Origin: Hexactinellida sp. DTS-2022
Taxonomy: Eukaryota > Porifera > Hexactinellida
DNA: 64,000 nucleotides
NCBI GenBank assembly: GCA_028753945.1
Contig: JAPNXP010000004.1
Location: 3,472,001 to 3,536,000, forward strand
Direction of reading: 5' to 3'
In this document: positions 45,945 to 58,468 of the stretch, piece after piece
Layout: each line of letters starts with the position of its first letter
Numbering within the stretch: the first letter of the stretch is position 1
The notes under the pieces: model-generated
Database searches by the model: none
Told to the model about the DNA's origin: nothing
Seen by the model: only the letters and a program-made list of their open reading frames with translations
Translations under genes and position numbers: made by a program

Positions 45945-47468
45945 TAGATAGATTGAATAATAGAGTAAGATTTAACAGTTTTATTCATTATATTTATTTG
46001 AAACAATAGATAATATTTAACAGTTTACTGAATCTGAAGTGTGAGAATATACAGACAATTCTTAAATTCATCTCCAGCCAAAAGGTCTAAAATTAAATTA
46101 TATATTCATACATGTAAATTATATCATTTTCACTATCCATTATTTCATGTTATGAGCCATAATTTAGATTAAATAAAAGTTAAATTCTTTGAAAAAACAT
46201 TGCAACCCCTGATACAAATTAGACTGCCACTCCACACCGACTTTCCAAGTTTTCCCTCCTTAATCTATAAAGGTGTGGCTAGGGCACCTCCAACGGATGA
46301 AACAATAGTAACAATCTAAAATTACAGCTGTGGCGACAGCATATAATTGGGAGGCACTATATATTGATGGTTGGTTGGCTGAAATTGTCTCCAAAATAAA
46401 ATTATGTTTGCCCAGCTGTGATTTAGATGTTTTGTCATGTCATCATCACCATAGAGCTGTTAAACCATTTCAGAAAGGTATTTCGGAAGGCAACGCTCCT
46501 TAGTTGTTTTGGAAGTTACATATTAGCCCATTCATTTCAGTATGATTGTACTTTGACTATAAATTATCGGTGATGAGTCCACATTTTACTGTGCCGACTA
46601 TACTATATAGTATAGTGGCCCAGTTCTAATATCAGCGCATTACAGGGTAATACTATTATACAGGAGTAGAATTGAACACTCCTAACTGTCCTAAGGTCAC
46701 TAGAGTATGAATTTGGTACGCCTAAAAGGTTAGTTTTGTACTACTCTATGGGGACTTTCGGGTACCTAAACGCAACATATCCCAATTTATACACCTCTAG
46801 GCGTATGGCGCGCTCTTGGATAAACCCCTTGTGCCTTGGTATATTATTATTACTGTGCCGACTATACTATCTATAGTGTCCCAGTTCTAATCTTACTGCC
46901 TTGGTATATTATTATAATGCTCCGTATCCTCTCCACAGAACAGAGTTTTAATAGCTCTTAACTGAAATTTTCAAGACAAGTGTCTCGTACTGATGTGCAC
47001 CTGGGGTCACGATTTTTTATTACAATTTTACACCTGTTTAATGTCACAACAGGAGCAATAAATAGTGCGCGAATATTCAATTTATATGCATTCGATGGAG
47101 AATTTAATTCTACAGCCTTTCACAGTAAATAATTTTCAAATTGTTCTTAGTTTGTGCCACAATTCCGTTGCAAATTTCCTTTGTTTACTAACACTTCAGT
47201 TCAATTGAAAGTGTTAAATCTAATTCAACTGTTTCAACTTGTGATAATTATATTGATTCAACTTGTGAGATCGAGTAGGCTTCCATTTTCTAATTGAAAA
47301 CTAAGACTTTACATTACATAACAACGACAGATTAAGTGAATATATTTCATTCTGCAAGAATACTCTTGTGCTATTAATACACTGACGTATTTAATTGAAA
47401 TTGATATAGTCAGTCATATATGTATCAGTATTGAGAGAAGCATCCAGTTTGTTTATAGGCCTGTTGCA
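45945..47468. other. Non-coding stretch with a short duplicated segment
   Basis: actgtgccgactatactat..ccagttctaat occurs at ~46590 and ~46854, and tgccttggtatattattat at ~46829 and ~46901. No gene visible. Confidence 0.4.
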
Positions 47469-47897
47469 TGATATTTTGAGACGCGTGAGATTCTGAGACA
47501 TTCATTAGCAAACCATGGATGGCTATTATAAATTATACAGTGATATTTTGAGACACTATACGTAAAAGGAATTTTTGGCTCAATTTTAGTTTTTATTATG
47601 AATTTAATTCAAGAATGAGACGCGTGAGATTTTGAGACATTACTACTAGCAAACCATGGATGTGCTATTATAAATTATACAGTGATATTTTGAGACACTA
47701 TACGTAAAGTAATTTTTGGCTTAATTTTACTTTTTATTATAAATTTAATTCAAGAATGAGACGCGTGAGATTTTGAGACATTACTACTAGCAAACCATGG
47801 ATGTGCCATTATAAATGATACAGTGATATTTTGAGACACTATAAAAGGAACTTTTCGCTTATTTTACTTTTTATTATGAATTTAAGATTTTGAGATC
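47469..47897 (+). repeat. Tandem repeat, ~140-bp unit, three copies
   Basis: Units anchored by gagacgcgtgagat at 47478, 47618 and 47758, each with agcaaaccatggatg, gtgatattttgagacactat and ttttattatgaattta. Confidence 0.9.
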
Positions 47898-48837
47898 ATA
47901 ATATAGATAAACCCTATACTATTATCAAATTAACTATATAAGAAACATAATACATATGCATCAATTGTCTTATTCTTTACAACAAATAAATAATCAAATC
48001 CTTTCTTATTTTGAAATCAATCCAAATGAATATGACGAAATCATTCACTTTATTCGGGAAGAAAAATATCCTGAGGCATCTCAAGCTTCACGCCATCAAA
48101 ATGGAACTACAAAAGAAGATTGTCCTCCTATTTTATTGGAGATACCATCAGACTTTTCAAGGTAATATTGACTTCCTTATTCCCCTAGACCATTTTTTAA
48201 ATATCCCATGGTTTAATTGACTTCTCCCTTTAGAGAGTAAAAGTGGAAGGCACAGAGACAGATTTGGCAGCTCCATCGCAGTCTGAGTTGGACAGCATCT
48301 ATGATAAAATCCATGACGAAGTCGGTCATCCCTGAATAAATACGACCCTACATTCAGTTCAGCAAAGATACACATAGGCAGGCGTTTCCCAAGACGTTAA
48401 AGAATATGTGAGTTTAATTATTCGGTAAACATTCCTAGGTAGCACGTGGTCCGGTCATGGCCGGACCAGTTGCCATTTACAGCGACATTATTATAAAGGA
48501 TAGTCCATCTTTGGCCGGACCACTTCTGTATTTTGTTCATTCTTTATAAAAATTTCCTCCCTATCTCGTTTCATTTGAACATTATTATTATTATTTATTA
48601 TTCAAATGGGTTATTTTAATTTTGAATCATTTTAAATGTTATGATGCATTCTAACTAAATGTATACTATTATAAATCCACCAAAACTATTTGAAAAACTG
48701 AATTTTTATTTCTGAATTACAATATACTTCTCGTTTGCTTAAAAATCCTGCTGGATTAAAACTATTCTCAAATGAATTTATCTTGTATTATAATTATAAA
48801 TATCATAACATTATGATTTTAAGTCATGTTTATCCAA

Positions 48838-48970
48838 TAATTATCCATGAAGTGGCATCTGTGTCTATGTCACTTGCTACTTGTGGGACAAGTGGCACAT
48901 AAGGAAATGTGGCTGTATCTCAGTGGAAAATAATCGCAAATTCATAATGATTAGAAACTAGTCACTTAGC
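48838..48970 (-). repeat. Dispersed repeat R-B, copy 2
   Basis: Inverted counterpart of 31865-32372, here within a Ginger1 intron: tatccatgaagtggcat, acaagtggcacataagg, tctcagtggaaaataatcgc, aatgattagaaactag. Confidence 0.6.
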
Positions 48971-49331
48971 TTTGTAACATAGTAATACATATTAAATCAT
49001 ACATTAGTAATGGCCTTCTTATATTGAAAAGGTAAAGACTTGCCATATATGTCAGATGACAGCGGCCTTGGCACCCCAACCGCAAAAGAAACTCCAACAA
49101 ATACCACCTCCTTCTATAACGTGGAGACATATAGGAATGGACCTTATATGTGACGAAGACGGCTATAAACACATTATAGTCATTGTATGCTACCTGAGCA
49201 AATATGTTGCAGTACGCCCTCTCAAGACTAAGACTTCACAAGAAGTTATTCTGAATCTGAAGGACATCTATTTCGATATGGGATTACCTGATATTATCCA
49301 GCACGACCAGGGCAAAGAGTTCACAAGCAAT

Positions 49332-49456
49332 GTGAGTAGTATAATGTAATACTGTTCGTTAGATTAGTGATAAGTATCTAATTTTACATACTAACATTAT
49401 AGTATGTATTGTTATTTGTATTTATTTATTGTATTTTTATTTATTGAATTTAACAG
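49332..49456 (+). other. Intron in Ginger1-type integrase
   Basis: The donor aat|gtgagt and acceptor taacag|acattt join EFTSN to TFMEFNQKLG in phase 0, in the middle of the DDE core. An intron here argues against a recent LTR retrotransposon. Confidence 0.7.
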
Positions 49457-51450
49457 ACATTTATGGAATTCAACCAGAAATTGGGTATAGACAATCGTAG
49501 CACTCGTGCTTACCACCCGATGGCTAATGGCTTAGTCGAAGCGCACAACAAGATTCTGAAACAGTTGGTGTTTTGTAATATAATTTTAAGACCCATTTAC
49601 GAATTATCCATATGGAAAACTGATTAAAACGCAGAGTCAGATAGGGGATCATTGGTCCAAACTGCTGAAACAGGCTGTGCTTGCAATGAACTCCTGCAAG
49701 AAGAGATCCCTCGGACAAACTCCATTCAAGGTTATGTGGGGAAGAGAGTCCCGGCATCAAGATTTCTTGTACACCATTAACGACCTGCATACCAACGATG
49801 AGGAAGACTTTGATTTTGAAGAATCGATTTTCTCTGAACTCACAGATCCACTAGATGATATCGAAGATATAAACGACATTTTTTGCCCACCTGATAATTC
49901 CCTCGAAGCAGTTAGCAACATCGATGAATCTCGAACTTCTACACAGCAATAAGCTATGGACTGCATCAATTTTGAACAACTCAAGCAGAAGATACAATAT
50001 GATAAGATAGTTAACACTAGTCGGTTAGTTGAACTGATGACGATATTAAATCCATACATAACACAGTCTATCTTGTTACTAATGTTCGATTCATTCTTTC
50101 GATTATAATTATTTTCATAATTATTCTCTCTGTAATTAGTGCTCTTCTAAAGAAGGATGATAAGATAATCTATACCAACATGCCCAAAACAAAGGAGCAA
50201 ACGAAACATCTCGGGCCTTTACGGTGTCGAAAGCAACATAAAGTCATGTTACAATTTCTAAAACAGAATTAGGAACGAAGAAGGACAGAAAGATTCCAAT
50301 GCATATCACAAGACCTTACTTCGAAAGATCCTCTAGTCCCAAGAATACTAAGAAATTAAGCCTCGATACTAGCATCGGAATCAACACCTCACAGGTAAAT
50401 TCATTGTGATTGAGTTGTTATTTAAAAGATAAAATAGTGTTAATAGTAAAATATTCCTTTTTTAGATGTACCAGAATCTTTTCGGATATTCTACGGAATC
50501 TATATTTCAACACCTTAATAACTTAAAAGTATGCTTCCATTTTCACACCCACAGTCTAATTCATTGAGTGTAATCTTTATTGACACTCATTGTTAAAAAC
50601 AAATGAATATTTTTGGGAATGCAGTATCTAAACACAATGCTATGGAAATCATTTCACGACGCAGTTCCGCTTTGTAATCCATACGACACACCGATGGACC
50701 CAATAATCACAGTGATAGATGAAAATTGGCAGCGTAGTAAATTCGATATGTTGGGGATATCATTTGAATCAGTTTGTAGACAACCATTTAATAGCGTTGG
50801 GAAGTTACTTAGCGATTTTGAACCGTGCGAAGCGGAACATGTCGAAGGAGATGGTAATTGTCTATTTTGATGCATATCCAATTAATTACTGGGAGTGAAA
50901 ACAGCCACCTACTTCTTCGCTCCATCATCTCTCGCTTTCTCGCCAGTGAAGGAACACAGAAACTAGGATGGTATTTTAAAACCAAACAAATGACACCGTG
51001 TAAATACCTTACCACACAAGTACTTATGAATCATGACTCCGTTGGGGAACAGATGTGGAAATTTATGCTGCTTCTGCTATTCTTGATGTCGATGTCTACA
51101 TTGCCAATTACTTCTACACAACGAAAGACTCAGTAATTCGCGAGGTGCGTTGGAGTTTACACAGAGCCACAGATAACCCTACAGCCATCCTTTATATCCA
51201 AAACTACTTCGACCACTATCGGAAACGCGACCTGCAACGGCACATCCCCAGTGGCGAAAGACGAGCTGTTATCTACGATCTACGATGCAAAAGAATGACA
51301 ACTAGTATGTAGGTAAATTATCTGTGGAATCAAGTGAGTTAACATTTTTAATTATCTACTAATATACTTTATACTAAGTAATTAATTAGTTTCTATTTAG
51401 TAAGTCCACCATACACGATGTAACTTTGTTACATCGTATATTATTAAGTA

Positions 51451-51683
51451 CAGTGAACTCCCGTTAAAACAAAGTGCGGACATCGATTTCATATTTGTAT
51501 AAACCAAATTTGTTATAAGCTGATTAAAATTAATTACTCAGAAATTTATGGGGTAAGAAATATCTTCGTTAAAAAGAGATTTCATTATATCGATTTATTT
51601 GACTATAGTATAGTCAAATACAAGGATGTCCGGACCATTGAACTTTGTTATAAGCCGATTTATAGCCGACTTGGAGTTCACTA
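51451..51683. mobile_element. pogo/Tc1-like MITE
   Basis: 233 bp. CAGTGAACTCCCGTTAAAAC.. to GACTTGGAGTTCACTA, between TA dinucleotides. Internal ttgttataagc(c/t)gatt repeated and gactatagtatagtc palindrome. Confidence 0.75.
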
Positions 51684-51724
51684 TAATTGTGTTTAATTTC
51701 ATAGTTTGAGTAATTTACTGTAAC

Positions 51725-52601
51725 CAGGGCCGGATTAAGACTGTGCGGGGCCCTAGGCCATACATTTTTGGGGCCCTCCTAAGACTAAATACATATTAAT
51801 GAAAATAAATTTACTACGTATTATTTTCTTAGACACATGAATCATTACATATCCATCAAATCAACTTTTTTCAAGTTTTTATTCTTGCTAAGTCATCAAT
51901 GATATCCGAGCGATGACTGCATGTCTAACTAGTTAAACTTATATTACGTACTATACATAATACGTTGCCACTGACATAATTATCAAACATTCAGATCACA
52001 TTATTAATTTACGAAATGTCAAACCAGTCAAAGTTATATACGAAAACTATCATTTAATAATTTAGATGTATTAAAATCAATCTAACTTCAATTACAAGGT
52101 AATATTTTGTTTAGAAATAGGTTCTCAACATTAGTAGTCCGACAGCGTAGAACTTCAAAGAACACAACATATATATTTTGAAAGGGATAATACTTATTAC
52201 AAATAAGTGCTCATTAAAAAAGTATTTAAACAACTTAGCGGGAGTGAACGATGAATTAATAAAGGATGTATTAAGTACAATCATATCAATGTTATAGAAA
52301 AGTATATAGAATTTGGTTGCCTTATAAATAGTAGAATTTGCATGCATCAATATCAATTTATAAATTAAATTAGTAACACTATATCCGATAATAACGGACT
52401 CAATATATATATTAGCATCCTTGCTTGACACGATGAGTCCATCTGCCCAATACATGAAGCCTCATTTTTAATAATTTTTGAAAAATTCACCTATACGCCC
52501 CGGAGCCGCTAAAAGCGATGGGCCGCTAAAAGCGATGGGCCCCCCAAAAGCGCGGGGCCCTAGGACATGGCCTACTTGGCCTATGCGGTAATCCGGCCCT
52601 G
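51725..52601. mobile_element. hAT-type element, GGGGCCCTAGG family
   Basis: 877 bp. CAGGGCCGGATTAAG..GGTAATCCGGCCCTG; flanks ACTGTAAC/ACAGTAAC (7 of 8). Subterminal ggggccctagg on both sides; AT-rich core without a credible gene. Confidence 0.85.
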
Positions 52602-54375
52602 ACAGTAACTTAACCTATTTTCCTTTGAGAGTTTTCTTTGTACACTGGGAACCGCATTATAAGGGCGCATCAATTCGATGCTCATTCTGTTATGTCGTTA
52701 CACACATACGAACGTAGGTTAATTTAATTAAAAATTGGGGCCAGTTGAATAGATATAGATATGCGGTTTCCACTGTATGAATGGAGAGGCACAGTGGTTT
52801 AGAACCAAAGAATAGGAAAAAAATAGAATTCGTTTCTAAGCGATTCAATTGATTACTTATTGTTTGAATAAAGCTCATTTCAAATTTCTAAGCAATTGAG
52901 TGCCTAGAAGCAATACAATTGCACTCCAAATATGCATGATCATTTTAGCTGAAATTGTAGTTCTAGATAATTCTAAATTTAGCTTCACTTCAAATACAAG
53001 CGAGAACATTTTATAACTATCCATTACGACTAATTAAGTTTAGTTTATACATTTCAAGTATGCTGAAACTGAATAACCTGTTTTCATTAATGTATTTTCA
53101 ATATTTCGTTTGAGAAATCAAATTCTATATCTGTTGTTACATTTGCATCAAATTTTAATTGATAAAAACTCAAAAGTGCCCATAAAAGTAAACTTCACAA
53201 AACTTCAATTAGATATTGATACAAGATATCCTTAACTATATCTAAATTCATAGTTTAAACTGACACGCCCCGAAACAGTGCGCAACATTGAACATTTTAG
53301 CGAATTCCATTGTCACTTTGTATTGCTATGAAAATGCTAAAACTAATTATTCGCTACTATTCAGTAGTATATCTTATTTGGTTACCCAAATGTATGTAAA
53401 TATTGTATATTAAGAACAACTGAGCACTTAAGTATAATTTCATCAATGAGAGCAGCGAACTATGAACTCATATTGGGATTTTGATATTGAAGGAAGTTAG
53501 TTTTGCACAATTCGGAGGTTATTTAGTGTGTTGCGCAATTGACAGCTATGCTAGAAAAAGTCATCTAGGGTTTATATGAGTTCTAATACACATTATAATT
53601 ACATTCAATAACCATCTATCCCCTTTACATGAGTGTACAAATCCTTATATCCTTTGGGGGAGAGACTTTTACGAAATATTCCCCATGTTCAAGATATTTT
53701 AACAATAACTGTGGGTGAGTATTAAAAGATTGTTAACAAACCAAAAATTTTGTGTTTCATTGATTTACAACAAATCGCCCAGAACTAAACTTAAAAGAGT
53801 GAATACATCATTTTTGACGATGCCATTCAATTCGCAGCTATCAATAACCCATATGCATTTAATACATTTCATATGTCTATCTGCAACCAGGATACCTATT
53901 CTTTACTAACTCCCAATTTAAACCACTGTGAGAGGATAGGGCGGCTGTGTGGGGAAAAGGAGGAGGCCCCCAAAAAGTAATTGGCTAATACAATCAAAAC
54001 TGATTGAAAAAATAGTTTACCTTTTATTTATCTTATAAATATATGTATATCTCTTTCTAGACATTCTCCTCGTTTAAGTATGATACATTTAGAAAGAAGT
54101 TAATCGTTGTGATTATTTCTTTAACCAATTAAATTGGTAGGATAGTAACCATAAGTCGTAAGAAATCACGGAATATACGTATGATTGAAATTCTGGAGAA
54201 ATAACATGGTTTAAATGTCACAGTTTATGTAACTTGCCTGGTGTACCCGCGTGCACACCAGGACTTTCCGTAAACTGCAACATAAACATTTATGAAAAAA
54301 TCGTTTTATATCTCAACAACAATTTTTTTTCTATTATTTTTTAATCGTAATCAGATAAGGTAGTGTTGGCTATTG
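52602..54375. other. Non-coding AT-rich stretch
   Basis: Only short unsupported ORFs; no repeat structure that I can define. Confidence 0.3.
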
Positions 54376-54740
54376 GGTACAATTGCACAATCTTACACCC
54401 CCCTACTTTTTCAAAGATGGTCAAAATCACTGTATGCCACGTGATAGAACCCGTCGAGACATGAAGATTGAGCTAAAGATCACTAAAATCGGTTAAGAAA
54501 TAAAAAAGTTAAAATTTTTTTAGCTCATAAGCCAAACTCTATGGGAAAAATTGAAATCATCACTGAAGCCAAATATACTATAAAATAGTATTGTAGTAGC
54601 ATAGTTATGTGCATACAAGCCAATTTACATGTCTAACACTTCACTTCGTTATTACGGTGTCAGATTCATTTTATCAGATTCCTATTCTAAATTTCAAATC
54701 TCCAGTTTCATATTTATTCTACTAAATGCTAAGCTACATT

Positions 54741-54906
54741 TAAGGTTAAGGCTGAATTCGGTAACCGTTGCTGACATCGGTTAACGGTTAGAGATTTTAT
54801 TAAGCAGTTAGCCGGTCTGTTGAATAACAGCAGAGTTATTGGGAAATTAATGTATAAAGTATTAAAAATTTTTGACTCAGATCGGTTAGCCAACCCCACC
54901 CTTGCG
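54741..54906. mobile_element. Insertion in left Merlin-like TIR
   Basis: 166 bp absent from the matching right TIR (..gctacattattcatt..). Flanked by TACATT on both sides. cggttaac/cggttagc motifs recur inside. Confidence 0.6.
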
Positions 54907-54940
54907 TACATTATTCATTATTTCAACTGTTATTAGATTA

Positions 54941-56886
54941 TTATTTAATTATTCGTCTGTATAATAATTAAAACCTATAACTTGAGACGCGTACCGCCAT
55001 GCTGTAGCTAGCTACGACGATACGTTTAATTTAGGCATACCAAGTTTAAATTGCTTCCTCTGCCCTTCATTATGTACCTGATCAACTGAAAAGTACTATC
55101 TGGTCAACCGAATATATCTGGTTGCCAACCAAATCCCAAATGCTGATATTCTGCATCAACCCGAATATTGTACTAATTGGTTTCAACATTGCTTATTAGC
55201 AACATTTCTCATTATCAACTAATTTTCAGACATGATCTATTTTAGAAAGTTCTCTTAGTAACAACAAATTTACAAATTTATTGAAACTCGATTGAATGTA
55301 TATTTATTTAAATGTGCTTATCCATTAACTTCAGAAAAGATTTGAAGGAAATTTGGATCCAAAAATGTCAAATATGAGAGCACCGTATTTCCGAATTTCG
55401 ATTGTACCCCTATTTTGAATAGACTGAGTTCGAAAGAATCAAATATATACTAGTTGCTTAATGCCTGTTTTATAACACATGCTATTATTATACTGTTTTA
55501 CCAAATGACCACCTACAATAGTAATCTTGGAGATAAATTTGTCAACATTAATAATATTTTATAAATAAGCCCCTTCCAGATTACTGCAATATTCTTACAT
55601 GTGTTGAAATTCCTATCAATAAATACTAGAATGGAAATAAAATCAGAATCCTATGCGCCTTTGTATCATTTCAAGCAGAGTTGTCTGTTACCCCCAAAGA
55701 GGTATCCACATATTAGTTTGTCTAGAAATACTTAGATAATATGAGAAGCGTTGGCGGATTTTAGAAATTCCAGAAGGTTCACATTCATTAATTAAAACTT
55801 CTTCACAACTTCTTCATATCAAATAACATCATCTACATGAATTACATCATTAATAAACAATTCTAAAACATCTCAATCAGGGTTTTAAATCAAACCAATT
55901 ATTTCAAATGATTTGATTTTGGGAAAAATGATTTATTTACAGCCATGCAACTGATACATTTATTTTTATTTCATACAGAGTAAACAAACTTCATGAGTGT
56001 ATATGGAGTTGCTTTTAACTACTCAGAGGATAATTTAAAAAATAAATCGTATATGTTTACCGACCATTATTTCTGCAAACTTCTTGAGCCTAAAATGATT
56101 CTAATCTGTTGTGAATTTATTTCTTAAATTAATAAATCCTGCTTAATGCTTAATAGTCAATATTAATGAGTGTACTATCGCGAAACGACAGACTCCGAAG
56201 AGCTTTTACCAAATTAACTACAATTGAACATAAATTTTCACAAATTAAAAGCTTTTATCACGATTCTTGATTCCTAAAAATTGTTTAAATTTCTTAACCA
56301 ATTATTTAAGAGATTCTTTGATACATGAATCATTAGGTTGGAGTACTTCTTAGGGAAATCAATTAGGATTGGCATTAGTGATTTACCTGAAGGAATTGTA
56401 ATAATTCATAAAAATGAATAATGTTCAAAATTTGGAGCGCCGCGCCGACTCCTGCTCCCCAAATACAAAGTAGGTTCCTCCTGAAATTCGAAGTACGTTA
56501 TTATAATAATGTTCTGTTTTGTGTTATTATGAAACAGAATTATACATAGTATACGTATTTGCAATCATTTCAATGGTTTTTATGCAGTAATGAATGATTA
56601 TAATTTAATTCAATAAGAAACCCTCAATCCAATTGGAAGCACTCTAAATTAGTCAATTGTAGTTCATACTAACTTTTTAAAATTACAATTGGAATGATAA
56701 TTGTTAAGCAATGGTTGGTTTCATAAAAGTTTCATACAAACCACAAGTAGTAAAGACCTTAGATACCTTAAATTCCAAAATGGCATACAAATCACCACTT
56801 ATATTAATATAAAAGAGTTTCAGAGAAGACAATTCTAAAATTTCACATTTACATACCACACGTAATTATTCTTTCATTGATCATTG
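54941..56886. other. Non-coding interior of the Merlin-like element
   Basis: No ORF beyond background, no clear repeats; 5' region of the transposase gene. Any promoter or 5' exon could not be identified. Confidence 0.3.
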
Positions 56887-57831
56887 ATGGCAATTGCTCC
56901 TTCATTCCAACCTTTGATGGTTCCTACAATCTTCCCTACTGATAATGAAATGACACTAAAGCAACTTTTTCGTGCTGTTACTATTGATGAAAATACCTGT
57001 ATCACGTGGTTGCAGACTAATGGACTTTTAGCTAGAGGGATGCTATGTAAATGCGGTAGCATGATGCGTCCTGGTGCATTTTCGGGTATATCAGAAGGAA
57101 AGGGGTGGCGATGTCCGGAAAAAAACTGTAAAAAGTTCGCATCACTGAGGATTGGTTCATTTTTCGAAGGTTCCAATGTACCATTACCCGAATTGGTAGA
57201 ATTTCTCTATTTCTGGGCTGATAATCTGCAAACAACGGCATTTTTACACAAGAATCTTGGTTGGGGAGAACATACAATCACTGATTGGAAGAACTTTATT
57301 CGTGACTTGTGTGTTGAAGTATTTTTAACTAATCCCAAACCAATTGGCGGACCTGGACATATCGTTGAAATAGATGAATCAAAATTCGGTCACAGAAAAT
57401 ATTCCAGAGGTCGTTTACTTTCAGGTCAATGGGTATTTGGAGGAATTGATAGAGATACAAAGGAGGTTTTTATGATCCCTGTACTTAATCGGACAGCAGC
57501 AACTTTAGTCCCGATCATACAGCAGTATATTCTCCCTGGGACTACTATCTACTCTGATGAATGGGCCTCGTATAATTTAATTCCTGCTAGCACATTCCAA
57601 CACTTAACCGTTAACCATAGCGTAAATTTTGTAAATCCCAGCACTGGTGTACATACCCAAACTGTGGAAAGTACTTGGGGTCAAGCGAAAAAAAGGATGA
57701 GGAACTCCATGACTACAAATCCGGAACTATTGGACACCTATCTGGCCGAAATATGTTGGAGAAAAAAATATATAGAAGCTACTTTCTCCAATTTAATTAA
57801 AGAAATAAGGGATCAATACCCAGTAGTTTAA
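56887..57831 (+). CDS. ISXO2/IS1016-type (Merlin) transposase, intact
   Basis: 314 residues, single uninterrupted ORF ending TAA; start chosen at the first ATG (MAIAPSFQPLM), with a second Met at residue 11 also possible. Predicted to excise and insert the surrounding element by DDE chemistry in the nucleus. A zinc-ribbon is formed by C54/C56 (LCKCGS) and C76/C81 (WRCPEKNCKKF). The catalytic triad fits D163 (VEIDESKFGHRKY), D224 (IYSDEWASY) and E261 (HTQTVESTWGQAKKRM), with H256 preceding the Glu as in ISXO2-like domains. GQWVFGGIDRDTKEVF lies between the first two. Length and motif order match a complete DDE_Tnp_IS1595-type protein. It is the only undamaged transposase in the window, inside ~360-bp TIRs, so the element may be young or recently active. 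Confidence 0.9.
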   Translation: MAIAPSFQPLMVPTIFPTDNEMTLKQLFRAVTIDENTCITWLQTNGLLARGMLCKCGSMMRPGAFSGISEGKGWRCPEKNCKKFASLRIGSFFEGSNVPLPELVEFLYFWADNLQTTAFLHKNLGWGEHTITDWKNFIRDLCVEVFLTNPKPIGGPGHIVEIDESKFGHRKYSRGRLLSGQWVFGGIDRDTKEVFMIPVLNRTAATLVPIIQQYILPGTTIYSDEWASYNLIPASTFQHLTVNHSVNFVNPSTGVHTQTVESTWGQAKKRMRNSMTTNPELLDTYLAEICWRKKYIEATFSNLIKEIRDQYPVV

Positions 57832-57982
57832 TTGTACTTCCTGTAATTTGGTAATTGTTAAATTATATTATTAAACAATTGATAATCCACGATGCAGTGG
57901 CTTCCATTTCCTAAATTGTTAATCGATTAGATAAAGTTCACCATACACGATTATAATTTGTTACCTACAATCCAACGAATTA

Positions 57983-58092
57983 CTGTCGAAACCGGTTTAT
58001 TCTAACACCGGTTTTTTCTAACTATTATAAATCGGTTTTTTCTTACTTTATTTCCATGCAAAGAATTGGTTAGAAAAAACCGGTTTCGACTG
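57983..58092. mobile_element. pogo/Tc1-like MITE, AACCGGTTT family
   Basis: 110 bp. CTGTCGAAACCGGTTTATTC..AACCGGTTTCGACTG between TA dinucleotides; aaccggtttttt motifs recur inside. Confidence 0.85.
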
Positions 58093-58154
58093 TACTAAGT
58101 ATCATGTTGCATTTATTCTCTAAACTTATCAACTTAGTTTGTGCTAAACTAAGC

Positions 58155-58468
58155 CAGTGTTCCCCAAACTATTTTTACTAGTGCACCCCCTGATACATGA
58201 AAGTTTGGTTGTGCACCCCCAGGAGATACCTAAGTCTGAATGACTCTATTGACCCCGACTATTTTATGTAATTAATATAATAGACAGGAGAATATTCACT
58301 ACTCACAGAACACAATAGTAATCAATCAATATAGTCAAGTAGTCAGAATGCACTTGCAGATTATAATAAAAAATAGTTGACTTTAAAATGCTCAATATTC
58401 ACTCACTCCTTGTCCCGTGCACCCCCAAGGGGTTCATGCACCCCAGGTTGGCACAATGGGAACCACTG
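58155..58468. mobile_element. hAT-type MITE, GTGCACCCCC family
   Basis: 314 bp. CAGTGTTCCCCAAACT..CAATGGGAACCACTG; flanks AACTAAGC/AACTAAAA (6 of 8). gtgcacccc(c) near both ends. 58469-59194 holds no further feature. Confidence 0.75.

Larger units (their letters stand above)
47956..51312 (+). pseudogene. Ginger1-type transposase: integrase plus OTU protease, broken
   Basis: Gypsy-integrase-like DDE transposase with a C-terminal OTU cysteine protease, the arrangement described for Ginger1 DNA transposons. N-terminal block QILSYFEINPNEYDEIIHFI (47990-48060). Zinc finger HHCC from HDEVGH (48313) and TCHIC (49041) in separate exons. Core: WRHIGMDLICD (first Asp, ~49140), IIQHDQGKEF (second Asp, ~49305), MANGLVEAHNK (Glu, ~49540). 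Then QTPFKVMWGRES, an acidic linker, KKDRKIPMHITRPYF (GPY/F-side region, ~50290-50330), and OTU start HVEGDGNCLF (~50840-50870) followed in shifted frames by VDVYIANYFYTTKDS and IQNYFDHYRKRDLQ. Introns at least 48162-48233, 48408-49031 and 49332-49456. Stops after GHP, after RYT and after GNCLF plus frameshifts make it dead. TIRs not found. Confidence 0.75.

Noticed and set aside
52111-52455. 114-residue ORF on the minus strand
   Set aside because: It is low-complexity, hydrophobic-rich translation of the AT-rich core of a hAT-type element, with no homology I can recognise.
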